A DNA stretch of 11,869 nucleotides, from assembly GCA_030037105.1 (NCBI GenBank), contig JASHRY010000400.1, forward strand, positions 1 through 11,869. Direction: 5' to 3'. The position numbers and the translations under genes were made by a program. Shown piece after piece: positions 1 through 6,824 of this stretch (its first letter is position 1; each line of letters starts with the position of its first letter). The stretch is from Xanthobacteraceae bacterium (GTDB taxonomy: Bacteria > Pseudomonadota > Alphaproteobacteria > Rhizobiales > Xanthobacteraceae). The notes beneath the pieces were generated by a model. The model was given only the letters and a program-made list of their open reading frames with translations. It did no database searches and had not been told where the DNA came from.

Positions 1-2560
1 GCGCCGCCATGATCTCGACCCGCATGAGCTGCGCGGTGACCGCCTCGCGCAGGTTCTGGCTCATGCTTTCGAACAAATTGAACGCTTCCGCCTTGTACTC
101 GTTGAGCGGATCGCGTTGGCCGTAGCCGCGCAGCCCGATCACCTGGCGCAAATGGTCGAGCATGACCAGGTGCTCGCGCCAGAGATGGTCGAGCGTCTGC
201 AGCAGAATCGATTTCTCGATGTAACGGATGACATCGGCGCCCCATTGCGCGACCTTCGCCGCCATGTGCTCGTCGGCGCGGCGCTCGACGCGGGCGAAGA
301 TCTCCTCGTCGGCGATGCCCTCCTCCTTCGCCCATTCGTCGACCGGCAGGTCGAGACCGAGCACGCGCTTGAGCTCCTCGCGCAGGCCGGCCGTGTCCCA
401 CTGCTCCGGATAGGCGTTCTCCGGCACGTGCTTGGCGACGAGATCGTCGATGGCGTTGCGGCGCATGTCGGCGACGATCTCCGCGGTGGAGCGGTCGTCC
501 ATCCATTCGACACGTTGGTCGAAGATCACCTTGCGCTGATCGTTCATCACGTTGTCGAACTTGAGGATGTTCTTGCGGATGTCGAAGTTGCGCGCTTCGA
601 CCTTCTGCTGCGCCTTCTCCAACGCCTTGTTGATCCACGGATGGATGATCGCCTCGTTCTCCTTCAGCCCGAGCTTCTGCAACATGCCGTCGAGCTTGTC
701 GGTGCCGAAGATGCGCATCAGGTCGTCTTCGAGCGACAGGAAGAACTTGGAATGGCCGGGATCGCCCTGGCGGCCGGACCGGCCGCGTAACTGATTGTCG
801 ATGCGGCGGCTCTCGTGCCGCTCTGTGCCGAGCACGTAAAGGCCGCCGGCGGCGATCGCCTTCTCCTTCAAGCGCGCGACCTGGGCGCGAATCTCGGCGG
901 CGCGCGGCGAGGTATCGCGCTCGCGCCAATCCTCGATATCGGCAAGCTCCTGGCGGATGCGCATATCGGCGTTGCCGCCGAGTTGGATGTCGGTGCCGCG
1001 GCCGGCCATGTTGGTAGCAATGGTGATGGCGCCGGGCACGCCGGCTTGGGCGACGATATAGGCCTCCTGCTCGTGATAGCGGGCGTTGAGAATGGCGAAC
1101 ACCTTGGCCTTGGAGGCGCCCTCGTCGCCGGAATAGAGCGCGGCGAAAGCGTTGGGATCGGAGAAATCGTGCTGCTCCCAGCCCTGCCTGCGCAGCATTT
1201 CCGCGAGCTGCTCGGATTTCTCGATCGAGGTGGTGCCGACCAAAACCGGCTGGCCGCGCGCCTTGCAGTCCTCGATCAGCGCCAAAATCGCGCGGAACTT
1301 CTCCGCCGCCGTGCGATAGACCTCGTCGTCGTCGTCGACGCGGATCATCGGCATGTTGGTGGGAATTTCCAGGACCTCGAGATTATAGATGTCGAGGAAC
1401 TCGTCGGCCTCGGTCACCGCCGTGCCGGTCATGCCGGCGAGTTTCTCATACATGCGGAAATAGTTCTGGAAGGTGATCGAGGCGAGCGTCTGGTTCTCCG
1501 GCTGGATCGGCTGGCGCTCCTTGGCCTCGAGCGCCTGGTGCAGGCCTTCCGAGTAGCGCCGGCCAGGCATCATGCGGCCGGTGAACTCGTCGATGATGAC
1601 GACCTCGCCGTTGCGCACGATGTAGTCCTTGTCCCGGGCAAACAGCTTGTGGGCGCGCAGCGCCTGGTTGACGTGATGCACGACGGAGACGTTCTCGACG
1701 TCGTAGAGCGAATCGGACTTGAGCAGGCCGGCTTCGCGCAGCCATTGCTCCATCCGCTCCATGCCGATCTCGGTCAGGTTGACGGTGCGCTGCTTCTCGT
1801 CGACCTCGTAATCGGTCTTGTCGAGCCTGGGGATATAGGCGTCGATGGTGTTGTAGAACTCGGAGCGGTCGTCGAGCGGGCCGGAAATGATCAGCGGGGT
1901 GCGCGCTTCGTCGATCAGGATCGAGTCGACTTCGTCGACGATGGCGTAGGTGTGGCCGCGCTGCACCATGTCCTCGACGCGGTACTTCATGTTGTCGCGC
2001 AGATAGTCGAAGCCGAGCTCGTTGTTGGTGCCGTAGGTGACGTCGCAGTCGTACTGCTTCTTGCGCTCATCGTCGTCGAGGCCGTGGACGATGACGCCGA
2101 CGGTGAGGCCGAGGAATTTGTAGATCTGTCCCATCCATTCGGCGTCGCGCTTGGCGAGGTAATCGTTGACGGTGACGACGTGGACGCCGCGACCGGCGAG
2201 GGCGTTGAGATAGACCGGAAGGGTGGCGACCAACGTCTTGCCTTCGCCGGTCTTCATCTCGGCAATCTTGCCTTCGTGCAGCACCATGCCGCCGATGAGC
2301 TGCACATCGAAATGGCGTTGGCCGAGCGTGCGCTTGCCGGCCTCGCGCACAGTGGCGAAAGCCGGCGCCAGGATATCGTCGAGCGTCGTGCCTTCGGCGA
2401 GTTGTTTCTTGAACTCGTCGGTCCGCGCGCGCAACGCCTCGTCGGAGAGCTGCTCCAGCTCCTTTTCCAGGGCGTTGATCGCCGCGACGCCGGACCGATA
2501 GGAACGGATGCGCCGGTCGTTGGCGGAGCCGAACAGCTTGCGGGCGACGGCGCCGATCAT
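1..2560 (-). CDS. secA: Preprotein translocase ATPase SecA (C-terminus off left edge)
   Basis: SecA is the cytosolic ATPase motor that pushes unfolded preproteins through the SecYEG channel. The reverse strand reads as one uninterrupted frame of 853 codons from the ATG at 2560-2558 to the window edge. Visible landmarks are the N-terminal [17 protein letters not shown], the Walker A motif MKTGEGKT at residues 102-109, the DEAD-like Walker [15 protein letters not shown] at 209-222, the preprotein-binding region after it, and later [24 protein letters not shown] and [11 protein letters not shown] of the second helicase-like domain. These positions match the known family closely. About 90 residues, including the usual C-terminal zinc-binding tail, should lie beyond position 1. 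A GGAAGGA ribosome binding site at 2568-2574 sits 7 nt before the start. The gene is divergent from the parvulin gene. Identification is certain; only the tail is unseen. Confidence 0.98.
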   Translation of the reverse strand, partial: MIGAVARKLFGSANDRRIRSYRSGVAAINALEKELEQLSDEALRARTDEFKKQLAEGTTLDDILAPAFATVREAGKRTLGQRHFDVQLIGGMVLHEGKIAEMKTGEGKTLVATLPVYLNALAGRGVHVVTVNDYLAKRDAEWMGQIYKFLGLTVGVIVHGLDDDERKKQYDCDVTYGTNNELGFDYLRDNMKYRVEDMVQRGHTYAIVDEVDSILIDEARTPLIISGPLDDRSEFYNTIDAYIPRLDKTDYEVDEKQRTVNLTEIGMERMEQWLREAGLLKSDSLYDVENVSVVHHVNQALRAHKLFARDKDYIVRNGEVVIIDEFTGRMMPGRRYSEGLHQALEAKERQPIQPENQTLASITFQNYFRMYEKLAGMTGTAVTEADEFLDIYNLEVLEIPTNMPMIRVDDDDEVYRTAAEKFRAILALIEDCKARGQPVLVGTTSIEKSEQLAEMLRRQGWEQHDFSDPNAFAALYSGDEGASKAKVFAILNARYHEQEAYIVAQAGVPGAITIATNMAGRGTDIQLGGNADMRIRQELADIEDWRERDTSPRAAEIRAQVARLKEKAIAAGGLYVLGTERHESRRIDNQLRGRSGRQGDPGHSKFFLSLEDDLMRIFGTDKLDGMLQKLGLKENEAIIHPWINKALEKAQQKVEARNFDIRKNILKFDNVMNDQRKVIFDQRVEWMDDRSTAEIVADMRRNAIDDLVAKHVPENAYPEQWDTAGLREELKRVLGLDLPVDEWAKEEGIADEEIFARVERRADEHMAAKVAQWGADVIRYIEKSILLQTLDHLWREHLVMLDHLRQVIGLRGYGQRDPLNEYKAEAFNLFESMSQNLREAVTAQLMRVEIMAA

Positions 2561-2926
2561 CGCATCATCCTTCCAAATTGCAACCGCGCCACGACGCCGT
2601 TTGCTTGCGCGGGATCTTCTCCGAAAAGACGCCCGTTTTTCGGGATCATGCCCGGCGATTCCGTGCCCGGCTCTTTGCCAACGGCGCGAGTCCAACCAGC
2701 GGAAAATGCGGCGCTATTGGGATTTATGCAAGGCGGCATGAGGCGCGTGGACTCCGGTCGAGACATAGGAGGGGGTCGCTTTTCTGTCAATGCGACCTGC
2801 GGTTCACGCGCTCGCAGGGAGACGGCGCGACTCTGCCATTGCCAAAAGCAAGCGATTCGGCGAGTGTCGGCGCCGAATTGGCGCCTGAGAAAGGCGATGA
2901 CCCCGCTGTCCAAAGGATCGTGTTCC
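2561..2926. other. Divergent secA / parvulin intergenic region
   Basis: This 366-nt stretch must contain the promoters of both divergent genes, but I cannot name a convincing -35/-10 pair on either strand. It holds three small inverted repeats. The first is CCGAAAA (2621-2627) with TTTTCGG (2637-2643). The second is GGTCGC (2774-2779) with GCGACC (2792-2797). The third is GGCGCC (2869-2874) with GGCGCC (2880-2885). A purine-rich AGGAGGGGG at 2767-2775 is not followed by a credible gene. Open frames through the region have no recognisable protein content. Confidence 0.5.
2568..2574 (-). promoter_or_regulatory. Ribosome binding site of secA
   Basis: On the minus strand GGAAGGA lies 7 nt upstream of the ATG at 2560. 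Two adjacent ATG codons at 2568-2563 are out of frame with SecA, so this site and the conserved [11 protein letters not shown] start fix the initiation codon. Confidence 0.75.
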
Positions 2927-3805
2927 ATGGCCGCCACCCGCCTATCGGTCCGTCGCGCCCTCGGCGCGCTCGCCTTCGCCGCGTTCCTATCCGCGCCGCT
3001 CACCGCGCTGCGGGCGCAAGATTCCGATCCAGTGATCGCGCGCGCCAACGGCGTCGATATCCATGAAAGCGAAATCGCTTATGCCGAGGAGGAGATCGGC
3101 GGCAACATGCCGGACATACCTCCGGCGCAGAAGCGCGATTATCTCATCACCTACCTGACCGACGTGATCATACTGTCGCAGGCCGCCGAACAGAAGAAGC
3201 TCGGCGATCGTGCGGACGTCAAGCGCCGGCTCGCCTTCGACCACAACCGGCTGCTGATGGAATCGCTGCTGCAAGACGTGGGCCAGGCAGCGCAGTCGGA
3301 GGCGGAGGAACACAAGGTCTACGACAAAGCGGTCAAGCAGATGGCGAACGAGGAGGAGGTGCATGCCCGCCACATCCTCGTTCCGACCGAGGAGGAAGCC
3401 AAGGCGATCATCGTCGAACTGAAGAACGGCGCCGATTTCGCCACGCTCGCCAAGGAAAAATCGAAGGATCCGGGCGCGGCCAACGGCGGCGACCTCGGTT
3501 ATTTCACCAAGGACCAGATGGTGCCCGAGTTCGCCGAAGCCGCCTTCAAGCTCGACAAGGGGCAGATTTCCGAGCCGGTGAAGACGCAGTTCGGCTGGCA
3601 CATCATCAAGGTCGAGGACAAGCGCATCAAGCCGACCCCGACGTTCGAACAGGTCAAGCCGCAGATCGATAGCTACGTCGCCCATCGCGCGCAGACGGCG
3701 CTGGTCGAAAAGCTGCGCAGCGCCGCCAAGATCGAACGCTTCGACAAGCCGGCGGCGCCGGCAGCGAGCCCCTCGCTCAATCCCGCCGCGCCGGCGCAGA
3801 AATGA
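2927..3805 (+). CDS. Exported parvulin-type peptidyl-prolyl cis-trans isomerase
   Basis: This 292-residue protein probably catalyses proline isomerisation of secreted or outer-membrane proteins in the periplasm. It has a signal peptide ([10 protein letters not shown], then a hydrophobic run to residue 28, likely cleavage after ALRA at 30) and no lipobox cysteine. An N-terminal SurA/PrsA-like helical region spans about 35-135. A PpiC/rotamase domain spans about 144-233, with [27 protein letters not shown] and [12 protein letters not shown]. The tail (275-292) is rich in Ala and Pro. I chose the ATG at 2927 because AAAGGA (2912-2917) is 9 nt upstream; the in-frame ATG at 2897 has only 2 nt between AAAGG and the codon. 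The same frame stays open far upstream as an antisense reading of secA, so automated calls could be overextended. Placement beside secA fits a role in export. Confidence 0.93.
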   Translation: MAATRLSVRRALGALAFAAFLSAPLTALRAQDSDPVIARANGVDIHESEIAYAEEEIGGNMPDIPPAQKRDYLITYLTDVIILSQAAEQKKLGDRADVKRRLAFDHNRLLMESLLQDVGQAAQSEAEEHKVYDKAVKQMANEEEVHARHILVPTEEEAKAIIVELKNGADFATLAKEKSKDPGAANGGDLGYFTKDQMVPEFAEAAFKLDKGQISEPVKTQFGWHIIKVEDKRIKPTPTFEQVKPQIDSYVAHRAQTALVEKLRSAAKIERFDKPAAPAASPSLNPAAPAQK

Positions 3806-3890
3806 GGCGGTCAATCGCCCCATCGATCGGCATGGCCACGCTTGCCCCGGCACATCCGTCGCAGCCGAGGGAACGCTCGATCCCGCACCA

Positions 3891-3913
3891 ATGCGCGGCG
3901 CGGACCCGCGCAT
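3891..3913 (+). promoter_or_regulatory. GC-rich hairpin in the argJ leader
   Basis: A perfect 8-bp inverted repeat, ATGCGCGG (3891-3898) and CCGCGCAT (3906-3913), with a 7-nt loop lies 11 nt before the argJ start codon. The start has no clear Shine-Dalgarno sequence. The structure is visible; any effect on translation is inference. No T-tract follows, so it is not a standard intrinsic terminator of the parvulin gene. Confidence 0.45.
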
Positions 3914-3924
3914 GACGGTGTGAT

Positions 3925-5166
3925 ATGTCCGCCGGCGTTTCTCCGCTCGCACCCGCCGCCTTTCCGGAAATGCCGGAGGTTGCCGGCGTGCGCCTCGCGA
4001 CCGCGGCGGCCGGCATCCGCTATGCCGGCCGCACCGACGTGCTGCTTGCCCTGTTCGACGCCGGTACCGCGGTCGCCGGCGTATTCACGCGCTCGAAGTG
4101 TCCGTCGGCGCCGGTTGATTGGTGTCGCGCCAGGCTCAAGCGCGGCGGCGCGCGGGCGCTGATCGTCAATTCGGGCAACGCCAACGCGTTCACGGGGAAA
4201 TCCGGCCAGGCGGCGACCAAGCTCACCGCCGAGATCGTCGCCAAGGCCGCGGGTTGCAAGCCCGGCGAGGTGTTCCTCGCCGGGACCGGCGTGATCGGCG
4301 AACCGCTCGACGCGACGAAATTCGCCGCCGTCATCGACCGCCTCGCCGCCGACGCCGCGACCGGCGGCTGGCACGAAGCGGCCCAGGCAATCACCACCAC
4401 CGACACCTTCGCCAAGGGCGCGGCCGCCTTGGTGCGGCTGGGTGCGCACGTGGTGACCATCTGCGGCATCGCCAAGGGTTCCGGCATGATCGCGCCCGAC
4501 ATGGGGACGATGCTTGCGTTCGTCTTCACCGACGCGCCGATGGCGCCCGCGGTTTTGCAAGCTCTGCTGCGCCAGGGCGTCGACAATACCTTCAACGCGG
4601 TGACCGTCGACGGCGACACCTCGACCTCGGACACCGTGCTCGTCTTCGCCACCGGCGCCGCCGGCGCGCGCGGCGTGGCCAAGATCGCGCGTCGCTCCGA
4701 TCCGCGGCTCGCCGCCTTCCGCAAGGGCTTCAATGCCGTGCTCGCCAACCTCGCCGAGCAGATCGCGCGCGACGGCGAAGGCGCGCGCAAGCTGGTCGAG
4801 ATCGTGGTCGAAGGCGCGGCGTCGAAAAAATCGGCGCGCCGCATCGCGCTGTCGATCGCCAATTCGCCGCTGGTCAAGACCGCAATCGCCGGCGAGGACG
4901 CCAATTGGGGCCGCGTGGTCATGGCGGTGGGCAAAGCCGGCGAACCTGCCAACCGCGATCGCCTCTCGATCTGGTTCGGCGGCATCCGCGTCGCCCACAA
5001 GGGCGCGCGCGATCCGGCCTATGACGAGGCCGCCGTCTCCGCCGCGATGAAGAAGCCGGAGATCACGCTTAAGGTCGCGCTCGGCCTCGGCAAGGGCCGC
5101 GACCGCGTGCTCACCTGCGACCTGACCAAGGACTATGTGGCGATCAACGGCGATTATCGGTCTTGA
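3925..5166 (+). CDS. argJ: Glutamate N-acetyltransferase / amino-acid acetyltransferase ArgJ
   Basis: ArgJ transfers the acetyl group from N-acetylornithine to glutamate in the cyclic arginine pathway; bifunctional versions also use acetyl-CoA. The 413-residue length is typical. Family motifs present include [11 protein letters not shown] (81-91), [10 protein letters not shown] (157-166), [18 protein letters not shown] (180-197), [25 protein letters not shown] and the C-terminal [10 protein letters not shown]. The precursor normally cleaves itself before a conserved threonine to give alpha and beta chains. Here that threonine is Thr195, preceded by Gly194, whereas I recall Ala in the commonly cited motif. 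The ATG at 3925 is the only early start giving the full N-terminus, but its upstream sequence is a weak ribosome site and a hairpin precedes it. It lies 119 nt after the parvulin gene on the same strand, so shared transcription is possible. Confidence 0.97.
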   Translation: MSAGVSPLAPAAFPEMPEVAGVRLATAAAGIRYAGRTDVLLALFDAGTAVAGVFTRSKCPSAPVDWCRARLKRGGARALIVNSGNANAFTGKSGQAATKLTAEIVAKAAGCKPGEVFLAGTGVIGEPLDATKFAAVIDRLAADAATGGWHEAAQAITTTDTFAKGAAALVRLGAHVVTICGIAKGSGMIAPDMGTMLAFVFTDAPMAPAVLQALLRQGVDNTFNAVTVDGDTSTSDTVLVFATGAAGARGVAKIARRSDPRLAAFRKGFNAVLANLAEQIARDGEGARKLVEIVVEGAASKKSARRIALSIANSPLVKTAIAGEDANWGRVVMAVGKAGEPANRDRLSIWFGGIRVAHKGARDPAYDEAAVSAAMKKPEITLKVALGLGKGRDRVLTCDLTKDYVAINGDYRS

Positions 5167-5271
5167 GCACGGCTGGCCTTAAGATCCATGCCGCTATGCC
5201 GAAGTTGCCGTTCCGCTCGTTGCCGCCGGATGTATCGCGTCGTCGCGCCTTTCCAGCGCGTTCCCTCGACG
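5167..5271. other. Convergent argJ / higA spacer
   Basis: This 105-nt gap lies between the ends of argJ (plus) and higA (minus). I see no strong hairpin with a T-tract, no repeat and no open frame with recognisable content. Confidence 0.5.
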
Positions 5272-5553
5272 TTATGCGTGTTTCGGCAATCGCCTGATCT
5301 GAGCGCCGGCCGATTTTTCCGCGACGCGTATATCGTGGGCGCTCTGCAGATTGAGCCAAAACTGTGCGCTGGTGCCGAACCAATGGCCGAGCCGGAGCGC
5401 CGTGTCGCCCGTGATCGCCCGCTTGCCGTGCACGATCTGTGTGATGCGGTTTGCCGGTACGCGCAACTGCCGTGCAAGCTCGGTCGGCGTGACTGAAATC
5501 TCCGCAAGTTCCTCGGCGAGGATTTCTCCCGGATGAATGGCGGGTCTGGCCAT
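5272..5553 (-). CDS. higA: HigA-type antitoxin, XRE helix-turn-helix
   Basis: This 93-residue protein of the HigA/VapI antitoxin family should neutralise a RelE-fold toxin and repress the shared promoter. The N-terminus MARPAIHPGEILAEEL is characteristic. The helix-turn-helix covers about residues 22-60 (ELARQLRVPANRITQIVHGK, then ITGDTALRLG). The family signature FWLNLQSAHDIRVAE follows. The ATG at 5553 was chosen because TGAGGAG, which includes the stop of the upstream toxin frame, is just before it; a longer open frame reaching 5634 is only read-through of toxin sequence. It lies 7 nt downstream of higB, the normal toxin-first order. The antitoxin looks intact although its toxin is frameshifted. 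It may therefore survive as an orphan repressor or as protection against related toxins. Confidence 0.93.
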   Translation of the reverse strand: MARPAIHPGEILAEELAEISVTPTELARQLRVPANRITQIVHGKRAITGDTALRLGHWFGTSAQFWLNLQSAHDIRVAEKSAGAQIRRLPKHA

Positions 5554-5560
5554 GATCTCC

Positions 5561-5845
5561 TCAATGGTAGTCGACGATTTCGACGTTCGAAGGGCCGGGT
5601 GCGCCGCGCGGCCATGCGAAGCAGATTTCGCCATTGCGTATTGATCCGCATGCTGAATTGACCGGCGCGATCGCCCCTTAAGACTTCGAGACGATTGCTT
5701 CGCAAGGCGCGGAGTTCATCCAAACCAATCGCGGCATCGAGGATTTCAAGGCGGCGAAGGCTTGTCGGGCAAAACCCTGAAATTCGCGAACGAAACGCCC
5801 CTCGGCGAATGCCTCGGTTCGGCTGTCCCGGTAGCTCAGGATCAT
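5561..5845 (-). pseudogene. higB: HigB-type toxin gene with two opposite single-base frameshifts
   Basis: HigB toxins are RelE-fold, ribosome-dependent mRNA endonucleases. Three frames together give a full-length family member. Frame one begins at the ATG at 5845 with MILSYRDSRTEAFAEGRFVR and runs to FQGFARQAF. The second frame continues RRLEILDAAIGLDELRAL to QFSMRINTQWR. The first frame then resumes with ICFAWPRGAPGPSNVEIVDYH and the TGA at 5563-5561. The pattern implies one base lost near 5753-5756 and one A gained in the run at 5626-5628. ATG to stop is exactly 95 codons, the usual toxin length, because the two shifts cancel. Frame one itself hits a TAA between them, so no normal toxin is made without frameshifting. 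Sequencing or assembly error is the main alternative, but no other gene in the window shows such damage. Confidence 0.85.
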
Positions 5846-5852
5846 CGCTATA

Positions 5853-5882
5853 GTGATAGGCGGTACTAATGCAGTACGTCAA
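5853..5882 (-). promoter_or_regulatory. higBA promoter with palindromic operator
   Basis: On the minus strand TTGACG (5882-5877) and TATCAC (5858-5853) are separated by 18 nt and resemble a sigma-70 promoter. A perfect inverted repeat, GTACT-N5-AGTAC (5863-5877), fills the spacer and touches the -35 box, as expected for an operator bound by HigA or the HigBA complex. A start about 7 nt after the -10 would fall almost on the higB ATG at 5845, and no Shine-Dalgarno sequence is present, so the transcript may be leaderless. The motifs are seen; the function is inferred. Confidence 0.6.
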
Positions 5883-6010
5883 GCGTACAGAGCCTGGCGG
5901 GGAATCTCGTCGCTGGAGGTTCGCCGCGACCGCGCACTGCCCGACATGAGGACATGGCTTGATGCGGCGATATCGTCGTCAGGGGCGGCGGAAGCAACAT
6001 GACCGCCAAA

Positions 6011-6026
6011 CTCCAACACATTGGAG
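6011..6026. repeat. Small perfect inverted repeat upstream of mutT
   Basis: CTCCAA (6011-6016) and TTGGAG (6021-6026) form a 6-bp stem with a CACA loop. There is no T-tract on either side, so it is not an obvious terminator; an operator or chance are both possible. Confidence 0.35.
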
Positions 6027-6048
6027 ACTTCGATCGCTCATGAGGGCG

Positions 6049-6063
6049 TTAACCTTCCGCTAA
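6049..6063 (+). promoter_or_regulatory. Possible CtrA-like site
   Basis: TTAA (6049-6052), seven bases, then CTAA (6060-6063) lies about 80 nt before mutT. The alphaproteobacterial cell-cycle regulator CtrA recognises TTAA-N7-TTAA; this copy differs by one base. It is a pattern match only. Confidence 0.25.
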
Positions 6064-6142
6064 CCCAGGCGGCGAATACGGCGGTGTGTATGGTGGTATT
6101 GAACGCGCCTTTACTCTCCGCTCCTTAGATTGAGGCCGGGCT

Positions 6143-6547
6143 GTGAGCGTCAAACTCGTCCTCGTCGTCGCCTGCGCCCTTATCGACGCCGACGGCCGCG
6201 TGCTCGTTGCACAACGTCCGCAAGGCAAGTCGATGGCGGGCTTGTGGGAGTTTCCCGGCGGCAAGGTCGAGCCCGGCGAACGGCCGGAAGAGAGTTTGAT
6301 CCGCGAACTGAAGGAGGAACTCGGAATCGTCGTCAAGGAGGAGTGCCTGGCGCCGCTTACCTTCGCGAGCCACCTTTATCCCGCCTTCCACCTGCTCATG
6401 CCGCTCTATGTCTGCCGGCGATGGGAGGGAATCGTCGAAACACGGGAGGGCCAAAGGCTCAGATGGGTGTGGCCGAACGATTTGCGCAACTATCCGATGC
6501 CGCCTGCCGACGAACCGTTGATCCCGCACCTCACGGCGCTGTTATGA
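6143..6547 (+). CDS. mutT: MutT-type Nudix hydrolase (8-oxo-dGTP diphosphatase)
   Basis: MutT hydrolyses oxidised dGTP to the monophosphate so that it is not misincorporated into DNA. The 134-residue protein has the usual small size. The Nudix box occupies residues 40-62 (GKVEPGE, seven residues, then RELKEELGI) and every consensus position is present. LWEFPGG directly before it and the N-terminal LVVACALIDADGRVLVAQRP are typical of the MutT branch, and PPADEPLIPHL closes the fold. Translation starts at GTG 6143, with GAGG at 6132-6135 lying 7 nt upstream. The exact substrate cannot be read from sequence; other nucleotide or nucleoside diphosphates remain possible. A small pilin gene begins 26 nt downstream and may be co-transcribed. 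Confidence 0.92.
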   Translation: MSVKLVLVVACALIDADGRVLVAQRPQGKSMAGLWEFPGGKVEPGERPEESLIRELKEELGIVVKEECLAPLTFASHLYPAFHLLMPLYVCRRWEGIVETREGQRLRWVWPNDLRNYPMPPADEPLIPHLTALL

Positions 6548-6573
6548 TGCCAATAGCAAAAGGCGAACGGACC

Positions 6574-6765
6574 ATGTTAAAATCTGCGATGCGTGCGATT
6601 CGTATATCGCTGCGGCGCTTCGTGCGCGATGAATTTGGCGCCACCGCGATCGAATATGCGTTGATCGCTTCCGGCGTCTCGGTCGCAATCGCCGCGACCG
6701 TCATGGCCCTGGGTTCCAGCCTCGTCCAGAACTACTACGACAGCGTCGCCGCCGCGATGAAATAA
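6574..6765 (+). CDS. Flp/Fap-type pilin, small prepilin
   Basis: This 63-residue protein is a Flp-family (type IVb) prepilin, normally the subunit of Tad pili at the cell surface. It has a short basic leader (MLKSAMRAIRISLRRFVRDEFG) with a predicted prepilin peptidase cut after Gly22. The mature protein then starts ATAIEYALIA, with Glu at +5 followed by Tyr, as the family requires. A hydrophobic helix follows (SGVSVAIAATVMALG), with a polar tail ending in AAAMK. The ATG at 6574 follows AAAGG (6559-6563) by 10 nt; an in-frame ATG at 6544, overlapping the mutT stop, would lengthen the leader by ten residues. No cpa/tad assembly gene is in the window, so the machinery would have to be encoded elsewhere. 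Confidence 0.88.
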   Translation: MLKSAMRAIRISLRRFVRDEFGATAIEYALIASGVSVAIAATVMALGSSLVQNYYDSVAAAMK

Positions 6766-6775
6766 TCCCAAATCC

Positions 6776-6821
6776 GTCATTGCGGTCACGCCGACCGGGC
6801 TGGAGCCCGTCCCGCAATGAC
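6776..6821. terminator. Palindromic element between convergent genes, likely bidirectional terminator
   Basis: A perfect 10-bp inverted repeat, GTCATTGCGG (6776-6785) and CCGCAATGAC (6812-6821), encloses a second hairpin, CGGGCT-GG-AGCCCG (6796-6809). It begins 10 nt after the pilin stop and ends 3 nt before the methyltransferase stop on the other strand. No long T-run follows. The sequence resembles short palindromic repeats that are common between genes in Hyphomicrobiales genomes, so it could be a repeat copy used as a terminator. Confidence 0.65.
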
Positions 6822-6824
6822 ACG

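Larger units (their letters stand above)
5883..6142. other. Intergenic region upstream of mutT
   Basis: This 260-nt region between the higBA promoter and mutT has no credible full gene. It contains a perfect hairpin, CTCCAA-CACA-TTGGAG (6011-6026), and a TTAA-N7-CTAA element at 6049-6063. A short plus-strand frame ending at about 6002 contains RRDRALPDMRTWLDAAI, which faintly recalls the C-terminal part of IS66-type transposases but is too short to call. Confidence 0.4.

Noticed and set aside
2790..2888. 32-codon frame after AGGAGGGGG in the secA / parvulin gap
   Set aside because: The ribosome-site spacing is about 14 nt, the product is Arg/Ala-rich without recognisable features, and nothing else supports it.
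3811..4998. Long minus-strand open frames across argJ
   Set aside because: They are antisense readings of argJ with composition typical of high-GC shadow frames, and argJ itself carries clear family motifs throughout.
5154..5882. A 242-codon minus-strand frame across the toxin-antitoxin locus
   Set aside because: It joins the middle part of higB to an off-frame reading of higA; it is a by-product of the higB frameshifts and not a gene.
5946..6045. Short plus-strand frames of 14-18 codons before mutT
   Set aside because: They are too short, and no ribosome site or conserved content supports them.
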